From the NCBI GenBank assembly GCA_030646695.1, contig JAUSLF010000030.1, positions 36,336-100,335 on the forward strand: a stretch of 64,000 nucleotides of DNA, in the 5' to 3' direction. Under the pieces are notes generated by a model. The model saw only the letters and a list, made by a program, of their open reading frames with translations, was not told the origin of the DNA and did no database searches. The translations under genes were made by a program, and so were the position numbers. Source of the stretch: Nitrosomonadaceae bacterium. Lineage in GTDB: Bacteria; Pseudomonadota; Gammaproteobacteria; Burkholderiales; Nitrosomonadaceae. Positions 17,169 to 26,578 of the stretch are shown in pieces. How positions within the stretch are numbered: the first letter of the stretch is position 1; each line of letters starts with the position of its first letter.

Positions 17169-19718
17169 GTGAATTTCACGAGATCGAAAGATTCGCCGTG
17201 GTGGGCGCGCAGTGTCGAAGAGATAGCCCGGGATATCGGCACATCGATTGATGGCCTCAGTACGACCGAGGCGACTGAGCGGCTTAAACGCTTTGGTGCC
17301 AACGCACTCGAGGATAATGGTGCACCAGGCGTTGTTTCCTTGCTGTTGCGGCAGTTTGGTTCTCCCATCGTCCTGATTCTGATTGTCGCAGCGATTCTGT
17401 CGTTCGCAGTGCGTGATCCGAGCGATGGATTCATCATCCTCTTTATCGTTGTCGCCAGCGGTTTGCTGGGTTTCTGGCAGGAATTCCGTGCCGCGACGGT
17501 CGTTGCCAGCTTGCAGCAAATGGTCGAGCTAAATGCCACAGTCATGCGCGATGGTGCGGCAACCAGAGTGCCGCGGGATGAGGTGGTGCCAGGCGATGTT
17601 GTTCTCCTTTCCGCAGGTTCCGGCGTACCCGCAGATTGCCGCTTGTTGGAGTCACGCGATCTGTTCGTCAATGAGGCGACCCTGACCGGGGAGACATTCC
17701 CGGTCGAGAAGGCCGCGGCTGATTTGCCGGTAGACACGCCGCTGGCACACCGTACCAATGCGCTGTTCCAGGGCACCCATGTGGTCAGTGGGAACGGCCG
17801 GGCTCTGGTCATACGAACGGGCCGCAACACGGAGTTCGGTGCGATCGCGCAGCAGTTGCGGACTCGGCCGGAGGAATCTGATTTCGAGCGCGGAGTGCGT
17901 CAATTTGGCACATTGCTGATCCGGTTGACGCTGATCCTCGTGATTCTGATCTTTGCCTTCAACGTCCTGTTGCACCGGCCGGTACTCGATTCGTTTCTGT
18001 TCGCGCTGGCGCTCGCTGTCGGTCTGACCCCCGAATTACTGCCGGCGATCATTAGTGTAAATCTAGCCAGCGGGGCTCGCCGGATGGCTGCCAAGAAAGT
18101 CATCGTCAAGCGACTCGTTTCGATCGAGAACTTTGGCAGCATGGACGTGCTGTGCTCGGACAAGACGGGCACGCTTACAGAAGGCAAGGTCAGCCTGGAA
18201 GGCGCGTTGGATGCAGAAGGGAATCCAAGCGAGCATACGCTGCGGCTGGCAGCAATCAATGCGGCATTCCAAACTGGATTTAACAACCCGATTGACGATG
18301 CCATTACGGCGGCGGCCGATCACGCGACTTTCGGCGCAGTGCGTCTTGACGAGATACCGTACGATTTCACACGCAAACGTCTGAGCGTGCTGGTGGCCAT
18401 GGATGGACAGGCCGTGCTCGTGACCAAGGGAGCGTTGTCACAGGTGATCGAGGCGTGTGCTACGGTAGAGCTGAGCGATGGCCGGATTGTTCCCATTGCG
18501 GGGCGGGAGCAGGCGATCCTTGAGCGCTACGCCGCATTTAGTGCGCGTGGGCTGCGTACGCTCGGGATTGCGGCAAAGTCATTGCCGGGGTGCTGCGTCG
18601 CCGGGCGGGAAGACGAGACAGATCTCACGTTTGTCGGCTTTCTGCTATTCACGGATCCACCGAAAGCAGGGATTGCGGCAACGATTCTGGAGCTGAAAAA
18701 TCTTGGCATCGCGCTCAAGGTGATCACCGGGGATAATCAGTTGGTGGCGCGAGAAGTTGCCAGGCAGATCGGCCTGGTTGATGCGCGTATCGTGAGCGGG
18801 CAGGAACTGCGGCAGGTAAGCGACGAGGCACTGCCACAGTTGGCGCGGATGACAGACATTTTTGCCGAGGTTGAGCCGAACCAAAAAGAGCGCATCATCC
18901 GTGCACTCCGCACGGCAGGGCATGTAGTTGGCTACCTGGGCGACGGCATCAACGATGCTCCAGCGCTGCACGCGGCGGATGTCGGCTTATCGGTTCAAGG
19001 CGCCGCAGATGTAGCGAAGGAAGCCGCCGACATCGTGTTGCTCGAGCCGGATCTCGCCGTGCTTGCTGCCGGTGTGCGTGCGGGCCGTGCAACCTTTGCG
19101 AACACCATGAAATACGTTTTCATGGCCACGAGCGCAAACTTCGGCAACATGTTCAGCATGGCCGGCGCATCGCTTTTCCTGCCGTTTCTGCCGCTGCTGC
19201 CAAAGCAGATTCTGCTCACCAATTTGATGACTGACTTGCCGGAAATGACCATCGCCACGGATCAGGTAGATACCGAATCGGTTGAGCGGCCCCAGCGCTG
19301 GGACATGAAATTCATCCGCGACTTCATGCTCAAGTTCGGGTTGCTCAGTTCCGTTTTCGACTTCCTCACATTCGGGGTGTTGTTCTTCATCCTGGAAGCT
19401 TCTCCCGAGCTGTTTCGCAGCGGCTGGTTCGTCGAATCCGTCGTGTCGGCTGCGCTGGTTGTGCTCGTCATCCGTACTCGCGGCCCATTCTGGAGGAGCA
19501 GGCCGTCCACAGCACTGACGCTGGCGACGCTGACCGTAGCGGCCGCCGCAGTCGCGCTCCCGTATACGCCGCTCGGCAACCTGTTTGGCTTTGTGCCGCT
19601 TCCACCCCTCTTTCTCGGACTCATGGGGCTGATTGTGCTGGGGTACATCGGCTCGGCCGAACTCCTGAAGCAAACGTTCTACCGGCAGTACGAACAAGGG
19701 AGCCGGGCTGCGGCCTAG
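17169..19718 (+). CDS. mgtA: MgtA-type P-type ATPase (probable Mg2+ importer)
   Basis: A P3B-type cation ATPase of 849 residues. In order: an N-terminal cation-ATPase domain, TM1-2 near residues 60-100, an actuator domain with the TGET loop (NEATLTGETFPVEK), TM3-4, phosphorylated Asp331 in CSDKTGTLTEG, a nucleotide-binding domain, the hinge GDGINDAPAL, and six C-terminal helices. The segment NFGNMFSMAGASLFLPFLPLLPKQILLTNLMTDLPEM matches the MgtA/MgtB type, in which Mg2+ moves into the cytoplasm. It starts at GTG 17169. No long structured leader like the enterobacterial mgtA leader fits upstream, because an IS remnant ends just 20 bases before the start. The promoter may therefore be altered. 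Confidence 0.85.
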   Translation: MNFTRSKDSPWWARSVEEIARDIGTSIDGLSTTEATERLKRFGANALEDNGAPGVVSLLLRQFGSPIVLILIVAAILSFAVRDPSDGFIILFIVVASGLLGFWQEFRAATVVASLQQMVELNATVMRDGAATRVPRDEVVPGDVVLLSAGSGVPADCRLLESRDLFVNEATLTGETFPVEKAAADLPVDTPLAHRTNALFQGTHVVSGNGRALVIRTGRNTEFGAIAQQLRTRPEESDFERGVRQFGTLLIRLTLILVILIFAFNVLLHRPVLDSFLFALALAVGLTPELLPAIISVNLASGARRMAAKKVIVKRLVSIENFGSMDVLCSDKTGTLTEGKVSLEGALDAEGNPSEHTLRLAAINAAFQTGFNNPIDDAITAAADHATFGAVRLDEIPYDFTRKRLSVLVAMDGQAVLVTKGALSQVIEACATVELSDGRIVPIAGREQAILERYAAFSARGLRTLGIAAKSLPGCCVAGREDETDLTFVGFLLFTDPPKAGIAATILELKNLGIALKVITGDNQLVAREVARQIGLVDARIVSGQELRQVSDEALPQLARMTDIFAEVEPNQKERIIRALRTAGHVVGYLGDGINDAPALHAADVGLSVQGAADVAKEAADIVLLEPDLAVLAAGVRAGRATFANTMKYVFMATSANFGNMFSMAGASLFLPFLPLLPKQILLTNLMTDLPEMTIATDQVDTESVERPQRWDMKFIRDFMLKFGLLSSVFDFLTFGVLFFILEASPELFRSGWFVESVVSAALVVLVIRTRGPFWRSRPSTALTLATLTVAAAAVALPYTPLGNLFGFVPLPPLFLGLMGLIVLGYIGSAELLKQTFYRQYEQGSRAAA

Positions 19719-19759
19719 CAAGCTGTTGCATCCAGCCGCTATTCAGCCCACGCCGGCCA

Positions 19760-20677
19760 TCATTTCCGCGGCGCAGCGCCCAGTGATGCGGCTAGTTTTC
19801 GATAGAAAACAAGACGCCGTGGGTTGATTCTTCCCTCTTCTGCCGCTTGTGCCAGTGCGCAGCCGGGCTCGCCGGTGTGACGGCAATTGCTGAATCTGCA
19901 TTGCCCGAGGTAAGGGTGAAATTCGATGAATCCCCACGCCAAATCCGCCCCGTCAATATGATGCAAACCGAATTCCTGCATGCCGGGAGAATCGATCAAG
20001 CGGCTATTCTGATCGAGGTGATAAAGCCGCGCGTGGGTGGTGGTGTGGCGTCCAGTATCGAGTGCGACGGAAATCTCTGCAGTGGCACGTTCTGCAGCCG
20101 GGATGAGCGCATTGATGAGGGTGGATTTACCCATGCCAGATTGTCCTACCAGGACGCTGAGTTGGCCGTGCAGATACGGCAGCAGCGGCGTGACATCTGC
20201 CTTGGCGCTGAGTTGCAGCAGGGGATAGCCCAGTTCCCGGTAGAGCAAGAGAGAAGCAGCGGCAGCGCGAGTGGGGTCAGCGAGGTCGGCCTTGTTGAGC
20301 ACGATCAACGCGTTGATACGCTGGCTTTCGGCAGCGGCGAGGCAACGGTTCACCAGTTCTTCACTGAAGCTGGGAACGGCGGCTACCACGATGACGATCT
20401 GGGTGACGTTGGCGGCGATCAATTTTTCGCGGAAAGCGTCACTGCGGTACAGTAGCGCGGTACGCGGCAGGATGGTTTCGATCACGCCTTGTTCGGGCGT
20501 GGTGGGCTGAATTAGCACCTGGTCGCCGCAGGCCGCACCACCTTTCTTGCCGCGCATTACACAGGACCGGGTTACCCCGCTTGTGGTTTCAACCAGATAA
20601 TGCCTGCCGAATGCGGCGACTATCTGTCCTGCAACAGGTGAGGGTGAAACAGACGAGGAGTTGCGGGCCAGGCTCAA
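19760..20677 (-). CDS. rsgA: Ribosome small-subunit-dependent GTPase RsgA
   Basis: A circularly permuted GTPase that acts in late 30S maturation. After an OB-fold (about residues 15-70) the G motifs come in permuted order: G4 NKADL, then G1 GQSGMGKST, then G3 DSPGMQEFGL. The C-terminal zinc knuckle is visible as C-x4-C-x-H-x6-C (CRFSNCRHTGEPGC). The frame is open back to 20767, inside phhA. The TTG at 20677 overlaps the phhA stop (TTGA) and gives a 305-residue protein of normal length, so I prefer it although TTG is uncommon. Its 3' end converges with mgtA. Confidence 0.9.
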   Translation of the reverse strand: MSLARNSSSVSPSPVAGQIVAAFGRHYLVETTSGVTRSCVMRGKKGGAACGDQVLIQPTTPEQGVIETILPRTALLYRSDAFREKLIAANVTQIVIVVAAVPSFSEELVNRCLAAAESQRINALIVLNKADLADPTRAAAASLLLYRELGYPLLQLSAKADVTPLLPYLHGQLSVLVGQSGMGKSTLINALIPAAERATAEISVALDTGRHTTTHARLYHLDQNSRLIDSPGMQEFGLHHIDGADLAWGFIEFHPYLGQCRFSNCRHTGEPGCALAQAAEEGRINPRRLVFYRKLAASLGAAPRK

Positions 20678-21015
20678 ATCCGGAACAGGGCATCGACCTT
20701 CGCCGCGCAAATAAAATCGTTCTCGGACAGTCCATTGACGGCGTGAGTGGTGTATTCCACGCGGCATTTATTGTAGCCAACCGTCATGTCCGGGTGATGG
20801 TCTTCACGGTGCGAAACCCACGCGACGGCGTTGACGAACGCCATGGTCTGATAGTAGTTCTTAAAGTCGTAGGTTTTGCCGATCCGCTGGTCGAGAAGCT
20901 TCCAGCCTTCAAGCTGCGGCAGCAGCGTGGCAATTTCGCTGGGCGTGAGCGGTGAGACCCCGCCTTCGCAGGGTTTGCATTGTTTGGTTGCGAGATCACA
21001 GACGGAAGTATTCAT
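20674..21015 (-). CDS. phhB: 4a-hydroxytetrahydrobiopterin dehydratase (pterin-4-alpha-carbinolamine dehydratase)
   Basis: Recycles the pterin cofactor of aromatic amino acid hydroxylases or acts on a related pterin. It has 113 residues, the usual size, with the active-site signature HREDHHPDMTVGYNKC and the C-terminal TTHAVNGLSENDF. ATG 21015 follows a GGAGAG ribosome site. The rsgA frame begins on its stop codon, so the two are coupled. No phenylalanine hydroxylase gene is next to it; the protein is widespread in bacteria without one and may then serve molybdopterin or other pathways. Confidence 0.93.
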   Translation of the reverse strand: MNTSVCDLATKQCKPCEGGVSPLTPSEIATLLPQLEGWKLLDQRIGKTYDFKNYYQTMAFVNAVAWVSHREDHHPDMTVGYNKCRVEYTTHAVNGLSENDFICAAKVDALFRI

Positions 21016-21170
21016 GGTCTCTCCTATGTAAGGTGGAGGATCGGGTTGAGATTTCTACGTCAATTATGCGCCAGGTTCTGCAGCCGCGCTATCCTTAACG
21101 CGGCAGGCGGATGGGAATCGTAAAATGCCGAATGCAGCGGGTCGGGAGTGAGCGTTGCGGCCTCTGGCTC

Positions 21171-21197
21171 GCCATCCCGGCTTTCACCGGAATGACG
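21171..21197. repeat. REP-like hairpin between phhA/B and transketolase
   Basis: Read on the - strand the sequence is CGTCATTCCGGTGAAAGCCGGGATGGC. It forms an eight-pair stem around GAAA with wobble pairs and resembles the short dispersed palindromes (TCATTCCxGxGAAAGCxGGxAT) seen in many proteobacterial genomes. I see only one copy in this window. Confidence 0.5.
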
Positions 21198-21209
21198 ATT
21201 CGGAGAGCG

Positions 21210-23255
21210 CTAGGCCAGCAGCGCCTTGGCGCGTGCGCAGACGTTGTCGACGGTGAAGCCGTATTCGCGCAGCAACACCTCGGCTGGCGCGGAAGCGCCG
21301 AATCGCTCTACGCTCACCACGTCGCCGGCCGTGCCGACGTAGCGATGCCAGCCTTGGGCCACGCCTAATTCGACCGCGAGCCGCGCGCCAACCGAGGGCG
21401 GCAGCACCGCATCGCGTTCGGCTTGCGGCAACGCCTCGAACAACTCCCAGCTCGGCATCGACACGCAACGCACGGCGATGCCTTGCGCCTGCAGGCGTTC
21501 CGCCGCGGCCACGATCAGGCCGACCTCGGAGCCGCTGGCGATCAGGATCAGTTGCGGCTTTGCGTCGGGCGCATCGAGCAGCACATAGCCGCCCCGGCGC
21601 AGACCGTCGGCGGCGGCATAGCGACCGCGATCAAGCGTAGGCAGATCCTGCCTGGTCAAGACCAGTACGACCGGGCGATCCCGGGTCTCCACCGCGACGC
21701 GCCACGCCACTGCGGTCTCGTTGGCATCGCCGGGGCGGATCACGGTCAGGTTCGGAATCGCGCGCAACGCGGCCAGCTGCTCCACTGGCTGGTGGGTGGG
21801 ACCGTCCTCGCCGAGCGCGATGCTGTCGTGGGTAAACACATGCACGACGTGCAAGCCCATCAACGCCGCCAGCCGGATCGGTGGACGCATGTAGTCGGAG
21901 AAGATCAGGAAAGTCGCGCCATACGGAATAAAGCCGCCGTGTGCGGCCAGGCCGTTGACGATAGCGCCCATCGCATGTTCGCGCACACCGAAGTGCAGGT
22001 TGCGTCCGGCGTAGCTCCAGCCACCACCATCGGAGCCTTGCTGGTCCTCGTTCTTCGATGGTGGCGGATTGAAGTCGGCCAAGCCTTTCAGGATAGTTTT
22101 CGTCGACGGGTCGAGGTCGGCCGAGCCGCCGGTCAGCGCGGACAGTTTGAGCGCAATAGCGTTCATCACCTTGCCGGATGCCTCGCGCGTGGCCAAGCCT
22201 TTGGCATCGGCCTTGAATACCGGGATGTCCGAATCCCAGCCCGGCGGGAGCTCGTCGCGCAGGCGGTATTGAAGCTCTTGGGCAATCTCCGGAAACTTCC
22301 TGGCGTAGGCGCTCATGCGCTCGTTCCACGCTGCTTCATCATGCGCGCCGCGTTCCACCGCCTCCCGGAAGTGCGCTAGCGCCTCGTCCGGTATCAGGAA
22401 GTCCGGCTCGGTCGGCCAACCCAGTTTCTGCTTGGTCTTGCGCACGCCATCCATGCCGAGCGGGGAGCCGTGCACCTTGAAGGTGTCCTGCTCGGGCGAG
22501 CCGTAGCCGATATGCGTACGCACCAGGATCAGCGACGGCCGTGCGGTTTCCGCGCGCGCAGCCTGCAGCGCGGCGTCGATCGCAGCGAAGTCGTTGCCGT
22601 CCACCACCGACACCGTATGCCAGCCATAGGCCTCGAAGCGGCGCACGCGATTCTCGGAGAAGGTGATGTCGGTGCCGGCAGCCAAGGTGACGTTGTTGTT
22701 GTCGTACAGGCAGATGAGCTTGCCCAGCTTGAGATGGCCGGCCAACGAGGCAGCCTCGGAGGCCACGCCTTCCATCAGGTCACCATCGCTGACGATGGCA
22801 AATGTATGGTGGTCGATTACAGTGTGATCGGAACCATTGTAGCGCGCCGCCAACTGCGCCTCCGCGATTGCCATGCCGACCGCGTTGGCAAAGCCCTGCC
22901 CGAGCGGGCCGGTGGTGGTTTCCACACCCGGCGTGTGCCCGCGTTCGGGATGCCCCGGCACCCTGCTGCCCCATTGGCGGAACTGCCTGATGTCGTCCAG
23001 CGAAAGGTTGTAACCGGTCAGGTGCAGCAGACTGTAGAGCAGCGCCGAACCGTGCCCAGCCGATAGCACGAAGCGGTCGCGATTGACCCAATGCGGGTTG
23101 CGCGGGTTGTACTTGAGCCAGCGCGTCCATAGCACATAGGCCATCGGCGCGGCACCGAGCGGCATGCCCGGATGGCCGCTGTTGGCTTTCTGCACCATGT
23201 CCACTGACAGGAAGCGGATAGTGTTGATGCATTGCTGATCGAGTTCGCCGGACAT
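21210..23255 (-). CDS. tkt: Transketolase
   Basis: A thiamine-diphosphate enzyme moving two-carbon units between sugar phosphates in the pentose phosphate and Calvin cycles. It is 681 residues, full length. Visible motifs are [14 protein letters not shown] near the N terminus, [14 protein letters not shown], the ThDP-binding [20 protein letters not shown] to NN stretch, the central Pyr-domain [14 protein letters not shown], and the catalytic His/Asp area [20 protein letters not shown]. It is immediately preceded by a truncated glgX and by glgP, so carbohydrate metabolism genes are grouped. In an autotroph it would serve ribulose-phosphate regeneration. High GC. Confidence 0.96.
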   Translation of the reverse strand: MSGELDQQCINTIRFLSVDMVQKANSGHPGMPLGAAPMAYVLWTRWLKYNPRNPHWVNRDRFVLSAGHGSALLYSLLHLTGYNLSLDDIRQFRQWGSRVPGHPERGHTPGVETTTGPLGQGFANAVGMAIAEAQLAARYNGSDHTVIDHHTFAIVSDGDLMEGVASEAASLAGHLKLGKLICLYDNNNVTLAAGTDITFSENRVRRFEAYGWHTVSVVDGNDFAAIDAALQAARAETARPSLILVRTHIGYGSPEQDTFKVHGSPLGMDGVRKTKQKLGWPTEPDFLIPDEALAHFREAVERGAHDEAAWNERMSAYARKFPEIAQELQYRLRDELPPGWDSDIPVFKADAKGLATREASGKVMNAIALKLSALTGGSADLDPSTKTILKGLADFNPPPSKNEDQQGSDGGGWSYAGRNLHFGVREHAMGAIVNGLAAHGGFIPYGATFLIFSDYMRPPIRLAALMGLHVVHVFTHDSIALGEDGPTHQPVEQLAALRAIPNLTVIRPGDANETAVAWRVAVETRDRPVVLVLTRQDLPTLDRGRYAAADGLRRGGYVLLDAPDAKPQLILIASGSEVGLIVAAAERLQAQGIAVRCVSMPSWELFEALPQAERDAVLPPSVGARLAVELGVAQGWHRYVGTAGDVVSVERFGASAPAEVLLREYGFTVDNVCARAKALLA

Positions 23256-23260
23256 GGTTG

Positions 23261-23824
23261 CTACCTGATTGAGTTGACCGTCTTTGACCAGGGATGCTTG
23301 GGCGGACGATCCTCATGCCAGTGAAAATGCTCCTGTGTGAATACGCATTTCGGCATGGCGCCGGCATTATCGACCATCGAACACACCGAGTCTCCGTCGG
23401 ACCCAGACGAATCGTATCCCCGAGCCGGGCCGAACTCCCAGGTAGGCAACCTCGAGATCGCCGTCGCAAAGGGATCCAGCAGGAGCTTATGAAAATTGAA
23501 ACGATGACCATCCTTAGGATGATACGGGCCGTCTACGCGATAGGCATACAGTTGACCAGGCCGAATCCCCTCAATCCAGACGTGCCATATGTCACCAGTG
23601 CGGTTGCGTGCGGGATCGAGATCAATCATCCTGGCGGGTGTTGCGTCTTTGGAATGATCAAACAACTCCAGCCGAACGCGGCTGGCGTGACGGCTGAAGA
23701 AGGCGAAGTTGACTCCCCTCCCATATTCATGGGTTCCCATGGGTAACGGAGTCCCCACCCGAACTTCAGTACACTCGCAGACATCTGCCAAGTAATCATA
23801 CAGCGGGCGTTCAGGCGTATTCAT
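23261..23824 (-). pseudogene. glgX: Truncated glycogen debranching enzyme GlgX (CBM48 domain only)
   Basis: 187 codons encode the N-terminal isoamylase/CBM48 module of a GlgX-type debranching enzyme: PLPMGTHEYGRGVNFAFFSR, IWHVWIEGIRPGQLYAYRVD, GPYHPKDGHRFNFHKLLLDPFA and a final [11 protein letters not shown]. In full-length enzymes that last stretch leads straight into the catalytic barrel, but here four unrelated residues and a stop follow, 5 bases before the transketolase start. About 500 catalytic residues are missing. The frame itself is clean and the start is normal, so the fragment may still be translated. It lies 12 bases downstream of glgP. It is either a deletion scar or a retained glycogen-binding protein. 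Confidence 0.8.
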
Positions 23825-23836
23825 GCTTACGTTGAA

Positions 23837-26383
23837 TCACCGTTGCCACAGGATTTGGGCGGCTTCGAGGGGAACCGCAATGCCATCGCAGTGCGGTATG
23901 AGGCGCGCCGTATAGTCCGATGCCGGGCGGGCTGCGGGCACGCCTATCGTGTAGGCGTAGCCGTTCGTTGCGCCCACCAGTTGCCGCACGCGCTTCATTT
24001 CCACTCGCTCCGGCGCGGCACCATTAACGCCATTAGCATAAAGTTCGACCTGCACCGCCTCCGGATCGAGGTCATCGAGATACATTTGAATCTCAAATAC
24101 GTGCTGTTCGCCATCGGTTTCAACCTTCACTTCGCCAAAGCGTAGTGCGGTCCATTTTTGCTCCAGAGCGTACCGCCAATTAACCATATCCACACCGATT
24201 GCACCTTTATCGGCAGCCCGCTCAAGGTAGGCTGAAGTAGCTGGAAGGTAGTGTTGCTCAGTGTATTCGCGCACCGTGCGATTGCTGGAGAAGCGCGGTG
24301 TCAACCGCGCCATGCTTTCGCGCATCCGGTTCACCCAGGCGCTGGGGATGCCTTGTTCATCACGCGTATAGAACTCGGGGATCACCTCGCGCTCGAGCAG
24401 ATCGTAGAGAGCTTCGGCTTCGGCCGCATCCCAGGCGGGATCATCGCCATGCTCCTGACCATCCCCCAGCGCCCACCCCACTTCCGGCGTGTAGGCTTCC
24501 GCCCACCAGCCATCCAGTTCCGACAGATTGATGCCGCCATTGACCAGCACCTTCATGCCGCTGGTTCCGCACGCTTCCCAGGGGCGGCGCGGCGTGTTGA
24601 GCCAGACATCCACGCCCTGCACCAAGTGCTCGGTCAAATGCATGTCGTAATCGCTGAGGAAGACGACATGCGGGCGCACCTCGGGCCGCCGGATGAAATG
24701 CATCCATTGCTGGATCAGGGCCTGCCCTGCCAGGTCTGCGGGATGGGCCTTGCCGGCCATGATGAGCTGTACCGGGCGTTGTGGATTAGTCAGCAGGCGC
24801 AGCAACCGTTCCGGGTCGTGCAGCAGCAGATTCGGTCTTTTGTAGGTTGCAAAGCGGCGTGCAAAACCCAGTGTCAACGTATTGCAGTCACACAGACGCT
24901 TCGCACCATCAACCGCCTCGGGCGATGCACCGGAAGCGGCCAGTTGCCGGGACAATCGCTTGCGAGCGAATTCAACAAGAGACTGGCTGGCGGCACTGCG
25001 TAATTGCCAAAGACTGGCATCGGAGATGCGGCGAATATCCTGCTCCAGGGGTTCCGTCGCGCCAAGCCAGCGGTCCTTGCCGCAGGCCTTGGTCCAAAGC
25101 TCATCGGCCGGGGCCGAGTCCCAGGTCGGCATGTGAACTCCGTTCGTCACATGTCCGACCGGCACTTCGTCCGCAGGCCAGTGTAAAAAAAGCGGCTCAA
25201 ACAGGTGCCGGCTCACTTTGCCATGCAAGCGACTCACGCCATTCACCGCCCCACTCCCGCGAATCGCCAGATAGGCCATGTTGAAAAGTTCTGACGAGTC
25301 GTTCGGATTCTGGCGGCCCAAGGCCAATAAATCGTGGAATGTTATGCCAAGCTTCTGCTCGGCATAACCACCGAGGTATTGTTCGATGAGCGCCGGAGCA
25401 AAACGATCAAAGCCGGCGGCTACTGCCGTGTGGGTGGTGAAGAGATTCCCCGCTCGGGTAACGGACAGCGCAACCTCAAAGGTCTGCCCGGTTTCATCCA
25501 TGAAGTTTCGCGCGCGTTCCAGCACCGCGAAGGCCGCATGCCCTTCATTCAAGTGACAGACTTCCGGCTTGATGCCGAGCGCCGCGAGCAGTCGCCATCC
25601 ACCAATCCCGAGCAGCATTTCCTGTTTGAGGCGCAACTCTGGCCCACCTCCGTAAAGCTCACTGGTGATGCCGCGATGCGCGGGGTAATTCGCTGCGTCA
25701 TTGCTGTCCAGCAGGTATAGCTTCACTCTGCCAACTTGGACCTGCCAGGCGCGCAGCCAGACCGAGTAACCGGGTAACGCGACCTCCAGCCGCAACCACT
25801 CCCCATTCGGTTTACGCAACGGTGTGATCGGCAACTGTCCGGGGTCGTTGTACGGGAAGAGGGCCTGTTGCGCGCCATCCTTATCGATCACCTGATGAAA
25901 ATAGCCTTGCTGATACAGCAGCCCCACGCCGACCACCGGGACGCCCAAGTCGCTGGCGGCCTTGAGTTGATCGCCGGCTACGTTGCCCAGCCCGCCCGAG
26001 TAAATGGGCAAGGCTTCGCTCAACATGAATTCCATACTGAAATAAGCAATACAACTCAACGGCGATTGTGGGTAAGTTTGTTGAAACCAGGCAGGTGCTT
26101 CGGCCGTATCGCGCCGGATTTGCACCAAGTCAATAACATTTTTATGGAAGGCTGTATCTTGTAAAAGTTGCTGAAGTTTTTCCCGTGAGACGGTTTGCAA
26201 GACTACCCAAGGATTATGCGTAAGTTCCCAAAGTACAGGATCCAACTGCCGCCATATTTGATCACTGGCATGATTCCACGACGAGCGCATATCCAGCGCA
26301 AGCTCTGACAAGGAATCGAATCCTTCTATGTCCGTAGGTAAAATAAGTTCCTTCGGGTGACTGTCCCTTGTTTGCTTGCTCAT
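23837..26383 (-). CDS. glgP: Alpha-glucan (glycogen) phosphorylase
   Basis: Phosphorolyses alpha-1,4-glucans to glucose 1-phosphate with pyridoxal phosphate. It is 848 residues of the alpha-glucan phosphorylase subfamily with an N-terminal DUF3417 region (SSWNHASDQIWRQLDP). The GGLGNVAGDQLKAASDLGVPVVGVGLLY glycan-phosphorylase core is clear, as are HLNEGHAAF and the PLP-lysine region CGTSGMKVLVNGGINLSE. A longer frame starts at 26413, but ATG 26383 lies 5 bases behind AAAGGAGGAG and is clearly the start. It is followed at 12 bases by the glgX fragment and then tkt, likely one transcript. Together with glgX it would mobilise storage glycogen. Confidence 0.94.
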   Translation of the reverse strand: MSKQTRDSHPKELILPTDIEGFDSLSELALDMRSSWNHASDQIWRQLDPVLWELTHNPWVVLQTVSREKLQQLLQDTAFHKNVIDLVQIRRDTAEAPAWFQQTYPQSPLSCIAYFSMEFMLSEALPIYSGGLGNVAGDQLKAASDLGVPVVGVGLLYQQGYFHQVIDKDGAQQALFPYNDPGQLPITPLRKPNGEWLRLEVALPGYSVWLRAWQVQVGRVKLYLLDSNDAANYPAHRGITSELYGGGPELRLKQEMLLGIGGWRLLAALGIKPEVCHLNEGHAAFAVLERARNFMDETGQTFEVALSVTRAGNLFTTHTAVAAGFDRFAPALIEQYLGGYAEQKLGITFHDLLALGRQNPNDSSELFNMAYLAIRGSGAVNGVSRLHGKVSRHLFEPLFLHWPADEVPVGHVTNGVHMPTWDSAPADELWTKACGKDRWLGATEPLEQDIRRISDASLWQLRSAASQSLVEFARKRLSRQLAASGASPEAVDGAKRLCDCNTLTLGFARRFATYKRPNLLLHDPERLLRLLTNPQRPVQLIMAGKAHPADLAGQALIQQWMHFIRRPEVRPHVVFLSDYDMHLTEHLVQGVDVWLNTPRRPWEACGTSGMKVLVNGGINLSELDGWWAEAYTPEVGWALGDGQEHGDDPAWDAAEAEALYDLLEREVIPEFYTRDEQGIPSAWVNRMRESMARLTPRFSSNRTVREYTEQHYLPATSAYLERAADKGAIGVDMVNWRYALEQKWTALRFGEVKVETDGEQHVFEIQMYLDDLDPEAVQVELYANGVNGAAPERVEMKRVRQLVGATNGYAYTIGVPAARPASDYTARLIPHCDGIAVPLEAAQILWQR

Positions 26384-26428
26384 AGCTCCTCCTTTAAATT
26401 GCCCTAGACCCAATCTTCGTATGCATCA

Positions 26429-26578
26429 ATTAGCAGGCCAATGAAAAACTATCTGCGTTGCCGCTACGGTGTTAAAAACAGGCTCAAAATGCTCATTTAT
26501 TACACATAAACTGCGCTTTTTCGCCTGTTTCTGCCTTGTATCGGCTACCTCGAAAACGTTTTTCAACGGCCTGTTAAT
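26429..26578. mobile_element. 150-bp MITE-like element with imperfect terminal inverted repeats
   Basis: The left end ATTAGCAGGCCAATGAAAAAC and the reverse complement of the right end, ATTAACAGGCCGTTGAAAAAC, match at 18 of 21 positions and bound a 150-base AT-rich unit with no gene. A third partial copy of the same end sequence lies at 47602-47637. The right end overlaps the 3' end of the PD40 gene and provides its stop codon. No transposase is encoded, so any movement would need one in trans. Confidence 0.65.

Noticed and set aside
18987..19721. A 244-codon - strand open frame
   Set aside because: It is the antisense shadow of the MgtA-type ATPase; its composition is biased and no family likeness is seen.
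21423..22379. A 318-codon open frame on the + strand
   Set aside because: It lies fully opposite the transketolase gene, whose motifs are intact. Long antisense frames are expected in this GC-rich gene, and the product is Arg/His/Gln-rich with no motif.
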